NCBI GenBank assembly: GCA_029252045.1
Contig: JAQXCD010000021.1
Location: 1 to 48,210, forward strand
Direction: 5' to 3'
Source of the DNA: Sulfitobacter sp.
GTDB taxonomy: Bacteria; Pseudomonadota; Alphaproteobacteria; Rhodobacterales; Rhodobacteraceae
Length of the DNA: 48,210 bases
Shown one piece after another: positions 17,521-27,087 of the stretch. The notes beneath the pieces were generated by a model, which worked only from the letters and a program-made list of their open reading frames with translations, had not been told where the DNA came from and made no database searches. Numbering within the stretch: the first letter of the stretch is position 1; the number at the start of each line of letters is the position of its first letter. The position numbers and the translations under genes are program-made.

Positions 17521-18246
17521 ATGTCCGATATTACCAAACCTTCGTATAAACGGGTTATGCTGAAAATTTCGGGTGAGGCGCTGATGGGCGATCAGGGATT
17601 TGGCCTGCATCCGCCGACGGTTGAACGCATCGCCAAGGAAGTCAAAATTGTCCACGATATGGGCGTCGAGATTTGTATGGTGATTGGCGGCGGTAACATT
17701 TTCCGCGGTCTGCAAGGCAGCGCGCAGGGCATGGAGCGGACTACAGCCGACTATATGGGCATGCTGGCCACGGTGATGAACGCGCTGGCGATGCAATCCG
17801 CGCTGGAGGCCGAAAACATCCACACCCGCGTGATCAGCGCCATCACCATGAACGAAGTGGCCGAGCCTTACATCCGCCGCCGCGCCGTGCGCCACCTTGA
17901 GAAAAAGCGCGTGTGCATCTTTGCGGCCGGCACGGGTAACCCCTATTTCACCACAGATACCGCTGCGACCCTGCGCGCCAACGAGATGTCCTGCGAGGCG
18001 ATCTTCAAAGGCACCAAGGTTGACGGCGTCTATGATAAAGACCCTGCCAAGTATGCAGATGCCAAGCGCTATGACACTGTCAGCTATGACGATGTACTGG
18101 CCAAACGTCTGGGCGTCATGGACGCATCCGCCATCGCACTGGCGCGTGACAACAACCTGCCGATCATTGTGTTCTCTCTGGACGAGCCGGGCGGTTTCAA
18201 AGGCATCCTTGCGGGCGAGGGGACCTATACCCGCGTTCAGGGCTAG
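17521..18246 (+). CDS. pyrH: UMP kinase
   Basis: Bacterial UMP kinase of the amino-acid-kinase fold, making UDP for nucleic acid and envelope sugar-nucleotide synthesis. The 241-residue protein has LKISGEAL near 14-21, the UMP-binding GGGNIFRG near 57-64, [14 protein letters not shown] near 138-151 and the [10 protein letters not shown] segment near 168-177. The ATG at 17521 is used; an upstream in-frame start at 17371 would overlap the miaA promoter area and add a non-homologous extension. Followed by frr, the order usual in bacteria. Confidence 0.95.
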   Translation: MSDITKPSYKRVMLKISGEALMGDQGFGLHPPTVERIAKEVKIVHDMGVEICMVIGGGNIFRGLQGSAQGMERTTADYMGMLATVMNALAMQSALEAENIHTRVISAITMNEVAEPYIRRRAVRHLEKKRVCIFAAGTGNPYFTTDTAATLRANEMSCEAIFKGTKVDGVYDKDPAKYADAKRYDTVSYDDVLAKRLGVMDASAIALARDNNLPIIVFSLDEPGGFKGILAGEGTYTRVQG

Positions 18247-18407
18247 GGCAGCTGTGTCAGGGGGCAGGCAAAGGACACATCAAATCTACAGGAATGTAGT
18301 GAGCGGGATGTTTGACAGGTAGCACACAAACACAAAGCTGCCTTTTCATGCCCGCGCCGATGCTCTACACCTTGAACAACACAACTTACAGCACGAGGCA
18401 CCATCCC

Positions 18408-18974
18408 ATGTCAGAAGATTTTATGCTCGATACCGACGATCTGGAGCGGCGGATGAAGGGGGCTATTGCGTCCCTGCGGACTGAATTTGCATCCCTGCGG
18501 ACAGGTCGCGGATCGGCCTCTATGTTGGACCCCATTCAGGTCGAATCCTACGGCCAGATGACCCCGATCAATCAGGTTGGCACCGTTAACGTGCCCGAGC
18601 CGCGCATGGTTACCATTAACGTCTGGGACAAAGCGCTGGTCGGCAAAGTCGAAAAAGCCATCCGCGAGAGTGGTTTGGGGATCAATCCACAGTTGAACGG
18701 CACCATCATCATGCTGCCCATCCCCGAGCTGAACGAAGAACGCCGCACCCAGCTGACCAAAGTGGCCGGCGGTTACGCCGAAAACGCGCGTGTGAGCATC
18801 CGCAACATCCGCCGCGATGGCATGGACCAGATCAAGAAAGCCAAGGCAGACGGCGCAATGTCCGAGGACGACCAGAAGATATGGGAAAGCGAAGTCGAGG
18901 ACCTGACCAAAAAGCAGATCAAGGCGATTGATGACCAGCTTGAGACGAAACAAGCGGAAATCATGCAGGTTTGA
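18408..18974 (+). CDS. frr: Ribosome recycling factor
   Basis: A 188-residue RRF that with EF-G splits post-termination ribosomes. It shows the family landmarks [12 protein letters not shown] near 31-42, the Y-G-Q-M-T-P-I-N-Q loop near 50-58, and the long C-terminal helix ([18 protein letters not shown]). An extra short N-terminus ([16 protein letters not shown]) is typical of this group. The ATG at 18408 with a CGAGG site is chosen over an in-frame start at 18312. The 161-base gap from pyrH may hold its own promoter. Confidence 0.95.
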   Translation: MSEDFMLDTDDLERRMKGAIASLRTEFASLRTGRGSASMLDPIQVESYGQMTPINQVGTVNVPEPRMVTINVWDKALVGKVEKAIRESGLGINPQLNGTIIMLPIPELNEERRTQLTKVAGGYAENARVSIRNIRRDGMDQIKKAKADGAMSEDDQKIWESEVEDLTKKQIKAIDDQLETKQAEIMQV

Positions 18975-18982
18975 AGCCGTTT

Positions 18983-19014
18983 TGCCCTAAAAAGGGCACA
19001 GCGCTACCGTAGCG
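18983..19014. repeat. Two adjacent hairpins between frr and uppS
   Basis: TGCCCT-AAAA-AGGGCA (18983-18998) is followed by CGCTA-CCG-TAGCG (19002-19014). Neither has a downstream U-run, so full termination is unlikely; RNA processing or partial attenuation between frr and the lipid genes is possible. Confidence 0.55.
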
Positions 19015-19058
19015 TGTGTATGCTACAAGAGCAGACATGAACAAATGCGTGAGAATCC

Positions 19059-19811
19059 ATGATGAAACGTGCCAAATCCAAGCCGGAACCCTTGCCTGCT
19101 CCAACGCCGGGCGGTCCGCGTCATGTGGCAATTATTATGGACGGCAATGGCCGCTGGGCCACCCAGCGGGGGAGGCCCCGTCTGTTTGGTCACCATGCCG
19201 GCGCAAAGCGCGTGCGCGAAATCGTTGAGGCATGCCCCGATGTGGGCGTTGAGTATCTGACGATCTTTGCTTTCTCGACGGAAAACTGGAAGCGCACGCA
19301 GGTCGAGGTGGCGGGGTTGATGAGCCTGTTCCGCCGCTATATCACCAAAGAGACCCGCAGCCTGAGCGAGTTCGGCGTGCGGGTCCGTTTCATCGGCGAC
19401 CGTGTGCGGCTGGATGACAAGCTGATCAAGCTGATGAACGAGCTTGAAGAGGCGACAACGCATAACACCCGCGTGCACCTGACCATCGCCATTAATTATG
19501 GTGGTCGGGACGAGGTTGCCCGCGCGACGAAACGGCTGGCGCAGGACGTGGCCAAAGGGGTGCTTGACCCTGAACAGGTAGATGAAGAAACCCTTCCAAG
19601 GTATTTGGATACTTACGTTTTGCCGGACCCTGATCTGGTTATTCGCACCAGCGGCGAAGCTCGCATCTCGAATTTCCTGCTGTGGCAATCGGCCTATGCG
19701 GAATATGAATTTATTGACACGCTCTGGCCAGATTTTACCCGTGAAGAATTTGGCGGTCTCTGTGCGTCTTACGGCGGCCGCGACCGGCGGTTCGGGGCTG
19801 TCAAAACCTGA
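19059..19811 (+). CDS. uppS: Isoprenyl transferase (undecaprenyl diphosphate synthase)
   Basis: A 250-residue cis-prenyltransferase making the C55 carrier lipid for peptidoglycan and O-antigen. The signature block HVAIIMDGNGRWA spans 22-34 with catalytic D28. FAFSTENWKR lies near 70-79, and the C-terminal RTSGEARISNFLLWQSAYAE stretch binds homoallylic substrate. Full length. Opens a tightly spaced run uppS-cdsA-dxr-rseP with gaps of 18, 3 and 4 bases, an arrangement conserved across many proteobacteria. Confidence 0.95.
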   Translation: MMKRAKSKPEPLPAPTPGGPRHVAIIMDGNGRWATQRGRPRLFGHHAGAKRVREIVEACPDVGVEYLTIFAFSTENWKRTQVEVAGLMSLFRRYITKETRSLSEFGVRVRFIGDRVRLDDKLIKLMNELEEATTHNTRVHLTIAINYGGRDEVARATKRLAQDVAKGVLDPEQVDEETLPRYLDTYVLPDPDLVIRTSGEARISNFLLWQSAYAEYEFIDTLWPDFTREEFGGLCASYGGRDRRFGAVKT

Positions 19812-19829
19812 TACAAGCTGGGGATAGTT

Positions 19830-20621
19830 ATGAGTGCGACAGAAAAGTGGTCTGACCTGACGGCCCGGCTAGGCTCTGCTTTGGCGATGGTTGTCGTCGG
19901 TGCAATTGGCATCTGGATGGGGGGGCATGTGTTCCACGTTCTGGTGGCTGTCATCTGTGGCCTGATGGCATGGGAACTGGTGGGCATGCTGAGCCCGGGT
20001 ACCAAAAATTTACAAATGCAATTGGGCGCTGTCACTGGGGTAGCTGTGCTGCTGTCGGTCTATCTGCCCGTTGGTTTTGCCCTGCCGTTGCTGCTGGCCC
20101 CGGCCATGATCGGTTTTGGACAACTGACACGGAACCGCACGATGTATATGGCCTTTACCTTCATGATCCTGATGACAGGTTTTGGCATCATGCAGGTCCG
20201 TGACGATATGGGGCTGGGCTGGATGCTGTGGTTGGTCATTGTGGTGATTGTGACAGATGTGTTTGGCTATTTTGCAGGCCGCATCATCGGCGGGCCGAAA
20301 TTCTGGCCTGCGGTAAGCCCCAAAAAGACATGGTCGGGCACGGCTGCCGGATGGGTTGGCGCTGCACTTGTCGGGCTGGTGTTCTCGATCAACACAGGGG
20401 TCGGTTTGCAGCTGGTCGGTATTTCCATCGCGGTCTCGATGGCGTCGCAAATGGGCGACATCGCAGAAAGCGCGATCAAGCGGAAAACAGGCGTCAAGGA
20501 CAGCTCGAACCTGATCCCCGGTCACGGGGGCCTGATGGACCGTTTCGACGGCATGCTGGGTGCGTCTGTGTTTTTGCTGATAATTGGTCAGTTCATCGGC
20601 TTCCCACCCGGAATAGGCTAA
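19830..20621 (+). CDS. cdsA: Phosphatidate cytidylyltransferase
   Basis: Integral membrane enzyme forming CDP-diacylglycerol from phosphatidate and CTP, the branch point of phospholipid synthesis. The 263-residue protein has about seven or eight hydrophobic segments. Its C-terminal CDS signature includes SQMGDIAESAIKRKTGVKD followed by LIPGHGGLMDRFDGML with the metal-binding D residues. A central D-V-F-G-Y-F-A-G-R motif is also typical. Sits between uppS and dxr. Confidence 0.94.
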   Translation: MSATEKWSDLTARLGSALAMVVVGAIGIWMGGHVFHVLVAVICGLMAWELVGMLSPGTKNLQMQLGAVTGVAVLLSVYLPVGFALPLLLAPAMIGFGQLTRNRTMYMAFTFMILMTGFGIMQVRDDMGLGWMLWLVIVVIVTDVFGYFAGRIIGGPKFWPAVSPKKTWSGTAAGWVGAALVGLVFSINTGVGLQLVGISIAVSMASQMGDIAESAIKRKTGVKDSSNLIPGHGGLMDRFDGMLGASVFLLIIGQFIGFPPGIG

Positions 20622-20624
20622 GGC

Positions 20625-21797
20625 ATGCGCAAGGTCAGTATCTTCGGGGCAACCGGATCAATCGGGCAGAGTACCCTTGATCTGATCAAACGGGCGCCGG
20701 ATGAATATAAAGTTGTAGCGCTGACAGGTTCCAGTAATATCAAACAGTTGGCGGCAGACGCTAAAACGCTGAATGCCGAAATTGCCGTGACCGCAGATGA
20801 GAGCCGTCTGGGCGATTTGCGCGATGCCCTTAGAGGCACAGATATTATTGCAGCCGCAGGGCAGAACGCCATCACAGAGGCCGCGCACCGTCCGGCGGAC
20901 TGGATCATGTCTGCAATTGTGGGCGCTGCGGGACTGGCGCCGGGAATGGCCGCCTTGGCGCAAGGCAGCACGCTGGCACTGGCGAACAAGGAATCTCTGG
21001 TCTGTGCTGGTAAATTGCTGCTGGACACGGCGCAAACCCATGGCGCCACCATTCTCCCCGTCGACAGCGAACATTCCGCCGTTTTTCAGGCGCTTGTGGG
21101 CGAAGATATGGCCGCAGTCGAGCGGATCATCATCACGGCCTCTGGCGGGGCTTTCCGCGATTGGCCGCTGGAAGATCTGGAAAACGCAACGCTGGCGCAG
21201 GCTTCAAGCCATCCTAATTGGGACATGGGCCAGCGGATCACCATCGACAGCGCGTCGATGTTCAATAAGGCGATGGAAGTCATTGAGACACATGAGTTCT
21301 TTCACGTCGATCCAAAAGCAATCGAAGTGCTGGTCCATCCGCAGAGCATGATCCACGCGCTGGTCGGCTTTAACGACGGAGCGCTGATGGCCCATGTCGG
21401 CCCGCCTGATATGCGCCATGCCATCGGCTATGCGTTGCACCACCCCGCGCGCCGGCACCTGCCGGTTGAGCGGCTGGACCTTGCCAAGATCGGCACATTC
21501 GAATTTCGCGCGCCTGATGAAAGCCGCTGGCCTGCGCTGCGCCTTGCCTATCAGGTCATGGCGCGCGGCGGTCTCAGCGGGGCGGTGTTCAACGCAGCCA
21601 AGGAGACGGCGCTTGACGGATTCATCGCCGGTCAGATCAAGTTCACCCAGATGTCGGATGTTGTGACTGCGACGCTGGAACAGCTGGATGTGGCGGATAG
21701 TCATATAGATGCCACGATGACACTGGATAATGTGTTGGAAATGGACCGGATCGCGCGGTTCCAAGCACGGTCAATAATAGAAAAAAGAGCAGGGTAG
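20625..21797 (+). CDS. dxr: 1-deoxy-D-xylulose-5-phosphate reductoisomerase
   Basis: First committed step of the MEP isoprenoid pathway: DXP to MEP with NADPH and a divalent metal. The 390-residue protein begins with the NADPH-binding IFGATGSIGQSTLDLI at 5-20. It carries LANKESLVCAG near 122-132, the metal-binding VDSEHSA near 146-152 and the flexible-loop region HPQSMIHALV near 238-247. Full length. The three-base gap from cdsA implies coupled translation. Feeds precursors to UppS and MiaA. Confidence 0.95.
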   Translation: MRKVSIFGATGSIGQSTLDLIKRAPDEYKVVALTGSSNIKQLAADAKTLNAEIAVTADESRLGDLRDALRGTDIIAAAGQNAITEAAHRPADWIMSAIVGAAGLAPGMAALAQGSTLALANKESLVCAGKLLLDTAQTHGATILPVDSEHSAVFQALVGEDMAAVERIIITASGGAFRDWPLEDLENATLAQASSHPNWDMGQRITIDSASMFNKAMEVIETHEFFHVDPKAIEVLVHPQSMIHALVGFNDGALMAHVGPPDMRHAIGYALHHPARRHLPVERLDLAKIGTFEFRAPDESRWPALRLAYQVMARGGLSGAVFNAAKETALDGFIAGQIKFTQMSDVVTATLEQLDVADSHIDATMTLDNVLEMDRIARFQARSIIEKRAG

Positions 21798-21801
21798 AGC
21801 A

Positions 21802-23154
21802 TTGGATATAGCATCACTTATTCCGCAATTTGGCGGTTTTGTCTGGACGATGGCCGCGTTTATCATCGCATTGTCGGTGATCGTCGCGATTCATGAATAC
21901 GGTCATTACATCGTAGGCCGCTGGTGCGGCATCAAGGCAGATGTGTTCTCGCTCGGCTTTGGTCCTGTGCTCTATTCCCGTTTCGACAAACACGGAACCA
22001 AGTGGCAAATCGCAGCGCTTCCCTTTGGCGGCTATGTGAAATTTGCAGGCGATGCGAATGCGGCGTCGGGCAAGGACGAAGACGCGATGTCGCAAGTGGC
22101 CGCTGATCCGGTCCGTCTGCGCGCAACCATGCACGGTGCCCCGCTGTGGGCGCGTGCGCTGACCGTTCTGGCAGGGCCCGTGTTCAACTTTGCCTTGTCG
22201 ATCATTGTGTTCACGGGCATCGCGATGACCCTTGGCACTGTGCGCGAGCCGCTGACTGTTGAGGCGCTGAAGCCTATGCCGATTGCGGTGGAGGGGTTGG
22301 AAAAAGGCGATATTATTCAGGCCATTGCGGGCCGTGACATTCCGGCCAGCACACAAACACCGGAATACCGCGCTTATATGGATGCGCTGCCGCTTGAGCC
22401 CGTGTTGGACTATACCGTTTTGCGCGGCGACGCGAGCCTGACTGTTCAAGGCCCGTATCCACAGCCCGCTCTTGTTGGTCGCGTTGGTCCGGAAACCGCA
22501 GCAATGGAGGCAGGCCTTGCTAGTGGTGATGTCATTACCGGCATTGACGGCGTGCCGACCTTTGCCTTCCAGCAGCTCAAAGATGCTGTGGAAGGGTCGG
22601 GGGGGAACCCGCTGTCGCTGGACGTCTGGCGCGACGGTGAGACGCTCAAATTCACACTGGTGCCGAAATCCACGGACGAGCCGCAAGATGACGGCAGTTT
22701 TATCAACGTGTTGCGCATCGGCATCTCCAGCGATGGCGCCATTACCGCCGCCACCGATACACCCGGAATTCTGGATGCGGCGCAAAGCGGCGTGGCAGGG
22801 ACATGGCGCATCATCAAGGGGTCTATTTCAGGCTTGTGGCACATGGTGACGGGGGCGATCAGCAGCTGTAACATGTCCGGTCCGGTTGGCATCGCCAAAG
22901 TCTCGGGAGCGATGGCAAGCCAAGGCGCGATGAGCTTTATCAACTTTATTGCCGTGCTCAGCACTGCGGTTGGCCTGTTGAACCTCTTTCCCATCCCTGC
23001 GTTGGATGGCGGGCATCTTGTGTTTTACGCCTATGAGGCCGTTGCCGGAAAACCACCAAGCGACAAAGCGCTGCGCATCCTTATGTCGATCGGCATCTCG
23101 ATGGTCTTAGGCCTGATGTTGTTTGCCTTGTTTAACGATCTTTTCTGCCCGTAA
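21802..23154 (+). CDS. rseP: Site-2 metalloprotease RseP (sigma-E pathway type)
   Basis: A 450-residue intramembrane zinc protease that cleaves anti-sigma factors and signal-peptide remnants. The zinc motif HEYGH (31-35) lies in the first membrane helix. A PDZ region lies near 215-290, and the C-terminal NLFPIPALDGGHLVF supplies the third zinc ligand (D of LDG). The start is a TTG at 21802; the nearest ATG lies inside the first helix, and the family N-terminus (MDIASLIPQF) matches the TTG start. Overproduction is limited by the weak start codon. Ends before an intrinsic terminator. Confidence 0.93.
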   Translation: MDIASLIPQFGGFVWTMAAFIIALSVIVAIHEYGHYIVGRWCGIKADVFSLGFGPVLYSRFDKHGTKWQIAALPFGGYVKFAGDANAASGKDEDAMSQVAADPVRLRATMHGAPLWARALTVLAGPVFNFALSIIVFTGIAMTLGTVREPLTVEALKPMPIAVEGLEKGDIIQAIAGRDIPASTQTPEYRAYMDALPLEPVLDYTVLRGDASLTVQGPYPQPALVGRVGPETAAMEAGLASGDVITGIDGVPTFAFQQLKDAVEGSGGNPLSLDVWRDGETLKFTLVPKSTDEPQDDGSFINVLRIGISSDGAITAATDTPGILDAAQSGVAGTWRIIKGSISGLWHMVTGAISSCNMSGPVGIAKVSGAMASQGAMSFINFIAVLSTAVGLLNLFPIPALDGGHLVFYAYEAVAGKPPSDKALRILMSIGISMVLGLMLFALFNDLFCP

Positions 23155-23189
23155 GGCACGGGCGGCGTTCAACAGAAAAGAGCGGTGAG

Positions 23190-23213
23190 AGCAGGGCAAA
23201 TGCCTTGCTTTTT
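23190..23213 (+). terminator. Intrinsic terminator of the uppS-rseP operon
   Basis: AGCAGGGC-AAAT-GCCTTGCT, eight pairs with one G-U, followed by five T. It lies 36 bases after the rseP stop and separates the lipid operon from the 41-aa gene. Confidence 0.85.
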
Positions 23214-23295
23214 CCACATTTGGCGCTCTCATTTGCCACATTCAAATGTCATCATGCCTTCAACAGCGGAATGAATCCGGCTTTAGGAGAAGACC

Positions 23296-23421
23296 ATGCA
23301 GACGATTTCAAAAGGCTATCGCGGTTTGAGCGTTCTGATGGATTTGAATTGGGATCGTGCATTGTATTTGTGCAAAATCGCATTTGCGCTCTGCGCGGGC
23401 GCATATCTGGGCAGCCTCTAG
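23296..23421 (+). CDS. Monocistronic small hydrophobic peptide (41 aa)
   Basis: A 41-residue frame starting MQTISKGYRGLSVL with an AGGAG ribosome site six bases before the ATG. The second half (about 22-41) is hydrophobic with two Cys and ends ...AYLGSL. It is bracketed by a terminator upstream (23190-23213) and another downstream (23464-23489), so it is its own transcription unit between rseP and bamA. An ACATTTG-N20-CAAATGT inverted repeat (23216-23249) lies in its presumed promoter. Function unknown; a small inner-membrane peptide tied to envelope homeostasis is a guess from location only. Confidence 0.75.
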   Translation: MQTISKGYRGLSVLMDLNWDRALYLCKIAFALCAGAYLGSL

Positions 23422-23463
23422 TCCTATCAGGGGTTTTTAAGGCAACGGGGGCTATTCACACGG

Positions 23464-23489
23464 GGTCTGCGCAATGCGCGGGCCTTTTT
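23464..23489 (+). terminator. Intrinsic terminator after the 41-aa gene
   Basis: GGTCTGCGC-AAT-GCGCGGGCC, nine pairs including two G-U, followed by five T, 42 bases past the small gene's stop. The bamA start is 88 bases further on, so bamA needs its own promoter or read-through. Confidence 0.8.
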
Positions 23490-23577
23490 CGTTTGAAATG
23501 CGTCCCTTGCTTTTGACAACCGGGGCCCCTGAGGGTACTCAGGGAACAACGGTGTACATAAAAATTGGGTAATAACC

Positions 23578-25953
23578 ATGAACCTGGGGTCTAAGCTTCG
23601 CGCATCCGGCGTGATCGAGCAGCAAAGCTACTATAAGTCGGGCCTTAAAGGTTTGGCGTTTTCTTTATTGATGACAACGGCTTGGATCGCTCCAGCGCCG
23701 CAAGCATTTGCACAGCAGTATCAATTCAGTACCGTAAAAATTGACGGTAACCAGCGGATTGGCGACAGCGCAATCTTGTCGCAGGCTGGAATCGCCCGCG
23801 GTCAGGCGGTGACTGCGGGCCAGTTGAACGACGCGTATCAGCGCCTGAACAACTCCGGCCTGTTTGAAAGTGTATCAATTGCGCCGCAAGGCAGCACGCT
23901 GAATATTACGGTTGTCGAACTGCCGACGATCAACCGCATTTCCTTTGAGGGCAACAAGCGGATCAAGGATGAGGCGCTGACGTCTGTCATCGATTCGACC
24001 TCGCGCCGTGTGTTCAATCCGACGCTGGCTGAGAAGGATGCGAACTCCATCGCCGAAGCCTATTCCAACGATGGCCGTCTGGCCGCGCGGGTTCAGGCCA
24101 AGGTGATCAAGCGGAGCCAGAACCGTGTTGATCTGGTGTTTGAAATTTTTGAGGGCGACAACGTCGAGATCGAACGTCTGAGCTTTGTGGGCAACCGTAA
24201 ATACTCTGACCGCCGTTTGCGCCGCGTGTTGGGCACCAAGCAGGCGGGTCTGTTCCGCCGTCTGGTTCGCCGTGATACATATGTCGAAGACCGGATCGAG
24301 TTTGATAAGCAGGTCCTGCGCGATTTCTATTTCTCGCGCGGCTATGTGGATATGCGGGTCAACTCCGTAAACGCCCAGTTGACCGAAGAACGTGACGGCT
24401 ATTTCGTGGGCTTCAACGTCCAAGAGGGCCAACAGTTCCAGTTTGGTCAGGTTTCGGTCACGTCCGAACTGGCAAATGTAGACGGCGATGCCTACGCGGA
24501 ATTGGTTAAGATCAAGCCGGGTGTGGTGTATTCCCCGACGCTGGTAGAAGCGGACATTGCCCGTCTTGAGCGTCAGGCCATTCGTGATGGCGTGGACTTT
24601 ATGCGCGTTGAGCCACGGGTCACGCGCAACGATCGTGATTTAACACTGGATGTTGAGTTTGTTCTGTCACGCAGTCAGCGCATCTTTGTCGAGCGTATCG
24701 ATATTGAGGGTAACACAACCACGCTGGACCGTGTAGTCCGTCGCCAGTTTGACAGCGTTGAGGGTGATCCCTTCAACCCGCGCGAAATTCGCCAGTCGGC
24801 TGAACGCATCCGTGCGCTTGGCTATTTCGAGACCGCAGAAGTTAACGCCCGCGAAGGGTCTTCGCCCGAGCAGGTTGTGCTCGACGTTGATGTTGTGGAA
24901 AAGCCGACAGGCTCGCTTAACTTCGGTGCTTCCTTCTCTAACAACGATGGTCCGGGCGTTGCGATCAGCTTTGCCGAGCAGAACTTCCTTGGACGCGGCC
25001 AGACGCTGAACCTGAACGTATCGACAGCGTCAGAGGCGCGCCGCTATGGCCTGCGTTTCGTGGAGCCGTCGCTGCTGGGCCGTGATGTGGCTTTCGCGCT
25101 TGAACTGGATTATTCCGAGACAAATTCGTCTTTTTCGACCTATGACAACACACGTCTCAAATTCCAGCCCAGCCTGAACTTCCCAGTCAGCGAAAATGGC
25201 CGCCTTCAGCTGCGCTATACCGCTGAGGAAACCGAAGTGACCGCGCGTGATCCAAACGATGATGGCAGTGATTTCCACGGTGGCGTGATTGCTGGCGATA
25301 TCGCCGCGGGTGCGCTATTCAGCTCGTCGATCGGGTATGAATACAGCTATGACACGCGCCGCACGGGTTTGGACCCGAACGCAGGTGTGTTGTTCCGCTT
25401 CAGTCAGGATTTTGCGGGCCTTGGTGGCGATCAGAAATATGTGCGCACCGTGGCCAAAGCAATCGGCGAGAAGAAGTTCTTTAACGAAGAACTGACCCTG
25501 CGGGCGACAATCGAAGGCGGCGCACTGGCGTGGAATAGTGGCACCAACCGTGCGATTGACCGCTTTATTCTGACAACGGGTCAGCTGCGCGGTTTTGAGC
25601 CGGGCGGTATCGGGCCGCGCTATACAGGTGCTACCGAAGGCGACTCGCTGGGCGGTAACCTCTATCTTGTCGGGCGGCTTGAAGCTGAATTCCAGCTGGG
25701 TCTGCCAGAAGAATACGGCATCCGGGGCGGTGTGTTCTATGACGTCGGCAACCTTTGGGATCTGGCAGACGTGAATCTGGGCACCGGTAACACGGTCAGC
25801 GGCGAAAGCGGCTCGTTCCGTCATGTGATCGGCGTCTCGATCTATTGGGATACGCCATTGGGGCCACTGCAATTCAACATCTCCGACGCGATCAAGAAAG
25901 AAACCTATGACCGCGAGCAGAAGTTTGAAGTGACCCTCCAGACGCAATTCTGA
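23578..25953 (+). CDS. bamA: Outer-membrane protein assembly factor BamA
   Basis: A 791-residue Omp85 protein inserting beta-barrel proteins into the outer membrane. A long signal peptide ends near PQAFAQ (about residue 46). Five POTRA repeats cover about 47-430 (repeated GN(K/R)xxxD and FFxxGY-type motifs). A 16-strand barrel follows with the conserved RGFEPGGIGPR-like segment (here LRGFEPGGIGPR), the lid-loop motif, and a C-terminal signature ending in F (TLQTQF). Full length. It precedes a Skp-like chaperone and lipid A genes, the order widely conserved in proteobacteria. Confidence 0.96.
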   Translation: MNLGSKLRASGVIEQQSYYKSGLKGLAFSLLMTTAWIAPAPQAFAQQYQFSTVKIDGNQRIGDSAILSQAGIARGQAVTAGQLNDAYQRLNNSGLFESVSIAPQGSTLNITVVELPTINRISFEGNKRIKDEALTSVIDSTSRRVFNPTLAEKDANSIAEAYSNDGRLAARVQAKVIKRSQNRVDLVFEIFEGDNVEIERLSFVGNRKYSDRRLRRVLGTKQAGLFRRLVRRDTYVEDRIEFDKQVLRDFYFSRGYVDMRVNSVNAQLTEERDGYFVGFNVQEGQQFQFGQVSVTSELANVDGDAYAELVKIKPGVVYSPTLVEADIARLERQAIRDGVDFMRVEPRVTRNDRDLTLDVEFVLSRSQRIFVERIDIEGNTTTLDRVVRRQFDSVEGDPFNPREIRQSAERIRALGYFETAEVNAREGSSPEQVVLDVDVVEKPTGSLNFGASFSNNDGPGVAISFAEQNFLGRGQTLNLNVSTASEARRYGLRFVEPSLLGRDVAFALELDYSETNSSFSTYDNTRLKFQPSLNFPVSENGRLQLRYTAEETEVTARDPNDDGSDFHGGVIAGDIAAGALFSSSIGYEYSYDTRRTGLDPNAGVLFRFSQDFAGLGGDQKYVRTVAKAIGEKKFFNEELTLRATIEGGALAWNSGTNRAIDRFILTTGQLRGFEPGGIGPRYTGATEGDSLGGNLYLVGRLEAEFQLGLPEEYGIRGGVFYDVGNLWDLADVNLGTGNTVSGESGSFRHVIGVSIYWDTPLGPLQFNISDAIKKETYDREQKFEVTLQTQF

Positions 25954-25956
25954 CCT

Positions 25957-26541
25957 GTGCGTCGCGCGTTTGCACCTCTTTGTATGGTTTTGGGGCTGCT
26001 TTATGCAGCCCCTTTGCCTGCGCAGGATTTGCCTTTGGCAAACACGCCGGTGATTACAATCGACAGCGAGCGGTTGTTCCTGAACAGCGAGTTCGGCAAA
26101 CGGGTGGCGCGCGGTATCGAAGCGCGCGGTAACGATCTGGCATCGGAGAACCGCCAGATCGAAGCAGAGCTGGCCGAAGCCGAGCAAAAGCTGACAGACA
26201 TGCGGACCGCGATGACGCCGGACGAATTCAGGCCGTTGGCAGATGCATTTGACACCCGTGTGCAGGCAACACGACAGGCGCAGGCCGGTAAATCTCGCGC
26301 TCTGAATGCTCTGTTGGAGCAGGAGCGCGAAGTGTTTCTGAACGCTGCCGGTCCCGTCCTGCAAGAGTTGATGGAGGAAGTCGGGGCCTCTGTTGTGTTG
26401 GAGCGGCGGACAGTTTTCATCAGCGCCAACAGCAGCGATATCACCGCAGAAGCCATCGCGCGTTTGAATGCAACACTGGGTGACGGAGCTGACGTAAAGC
26501 CCGCGCCGATCCCGCCACAAGCGCCCGCTGTCGAAGACTGA
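25957..26541 (+). CDS. Periplasmic OmpH/Skp-family chaperone
   Basis: A 194-residue exported protein. The signal peptide ends near APLPAQ (about residue 22), followed by an IDSERLFLNSEFGKR beta-strand segment, a long coiled-coil region (about 55-130) rich in E/A/R/Q, and a C-terminal strand VVLERRTVFIS. This matches Skp/OmpH, which carries unfolded outer-membrane proteins to BamA. The start is a GTG at 25957, three bases after the bamA stop. The proline-rich tail (PAPIPPQAP) is extra to the minimal Skp fold. Confidence 0.88.
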   Translation: MRRAFAPLCMVLGLLYAAPLPAQDLPLANTPVITIDSERLFLNSEFGKRVARGIEARGNDLASENRQIEAELAEAEQKLTDMRTAMTPDEFRPLADAFDTRVQATRQAQAGKSRALNALLEQEREVFLNAAGPVLQELMEEVGASVVLERRTVFISANSSDITAEAIARLNATLGDGADVKPAPIPPQAPAVED

Positions 26542-26616
26542 CACGGTGCGGCATCTTGCTCCCCGCTTGTGCAGTTGCTAGCTGTAGTGCCAAAGATCCT
26601 GAAAGGACCCTCACCA

Positions 26617-27087
26617 ATGACACAAGACCCCAAGCGCGCGGACATCCAGACCATCCAGCGTATCCTGCCACACCGCTATCCGTTTTTGCTGGTGGATAAG
26701 GTAGAAGAGATTGACGGCACGCAATCTGCCGTAGGCTACAAGAATGTCACCATGAACGAGCCGCATTTTCAGGGCCACTTTCCGGGCACGCCCATTATGC
26801 CCGGCGTCACCATCGTTGAGGCGATGGCGCAGACGGCTGGTGTGATGATTGGTGTGGCGCTGGACCAGCTGGACCGCGACATGCTGATCTATTTCATGTC
26901 GATTGATAACTGCAAATTCCGCCGCAAGGTTGTGCCGGGCGATGTCCTGCGCATGGACGTCAAAACTGTGCGCGGCAAACCGGGTGGCAAAATCTGGAAG
27001 TTTTCCGGTGTGGCCACTGTTGAGGGTGAAATGGCGGCTGAGGCTGAATTTATGGCCATGCTCGATCTGCCCAAGGCAGATGCATAA
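26617..27087 (+). CDS. fabZ: 3-hydroxyacyl-ACP dehydratase FabZ
   Basis: A 156-residue hot-dog-fold dehydratase of fatty acid elongation, here in the lipid A cluster, where it competes for 3-hydroxyacyl-ACP with LpxA. The catalytic pair is H54 ([11 protein letters not shown]) and E68 (VEAMAQ). The ATG at 26617 is preferred over an upstream in-frame start at 26569, since the family begins at about this point and AAAGGA lies upstream. The stop codon shares one base with the lpxA start (TAATG). Confidence 0.95.
   Translation: MTQDPKRADIQTIQRILPHRYPFLLVDKVEEIDGTQSAVGYKNVTMNEPHFQGHFPGTPIMPGVTIVEAMAQTAGVMIGVALDQLDRDMLIYFMSIDNCKFRRKVVPGDVLRMDVKTVRGKPGGKIWKFSGVATVEGEMAAEAEFMAMLDLPKADA

Noticed and set aside
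25315..26544. 409-codon leftward frame across the end of bamA and the Skp-like gene
   Set aside because: Opposite strand of two certain genes; composition rich in His/Arg/Gln with no motif, a shadow frame.
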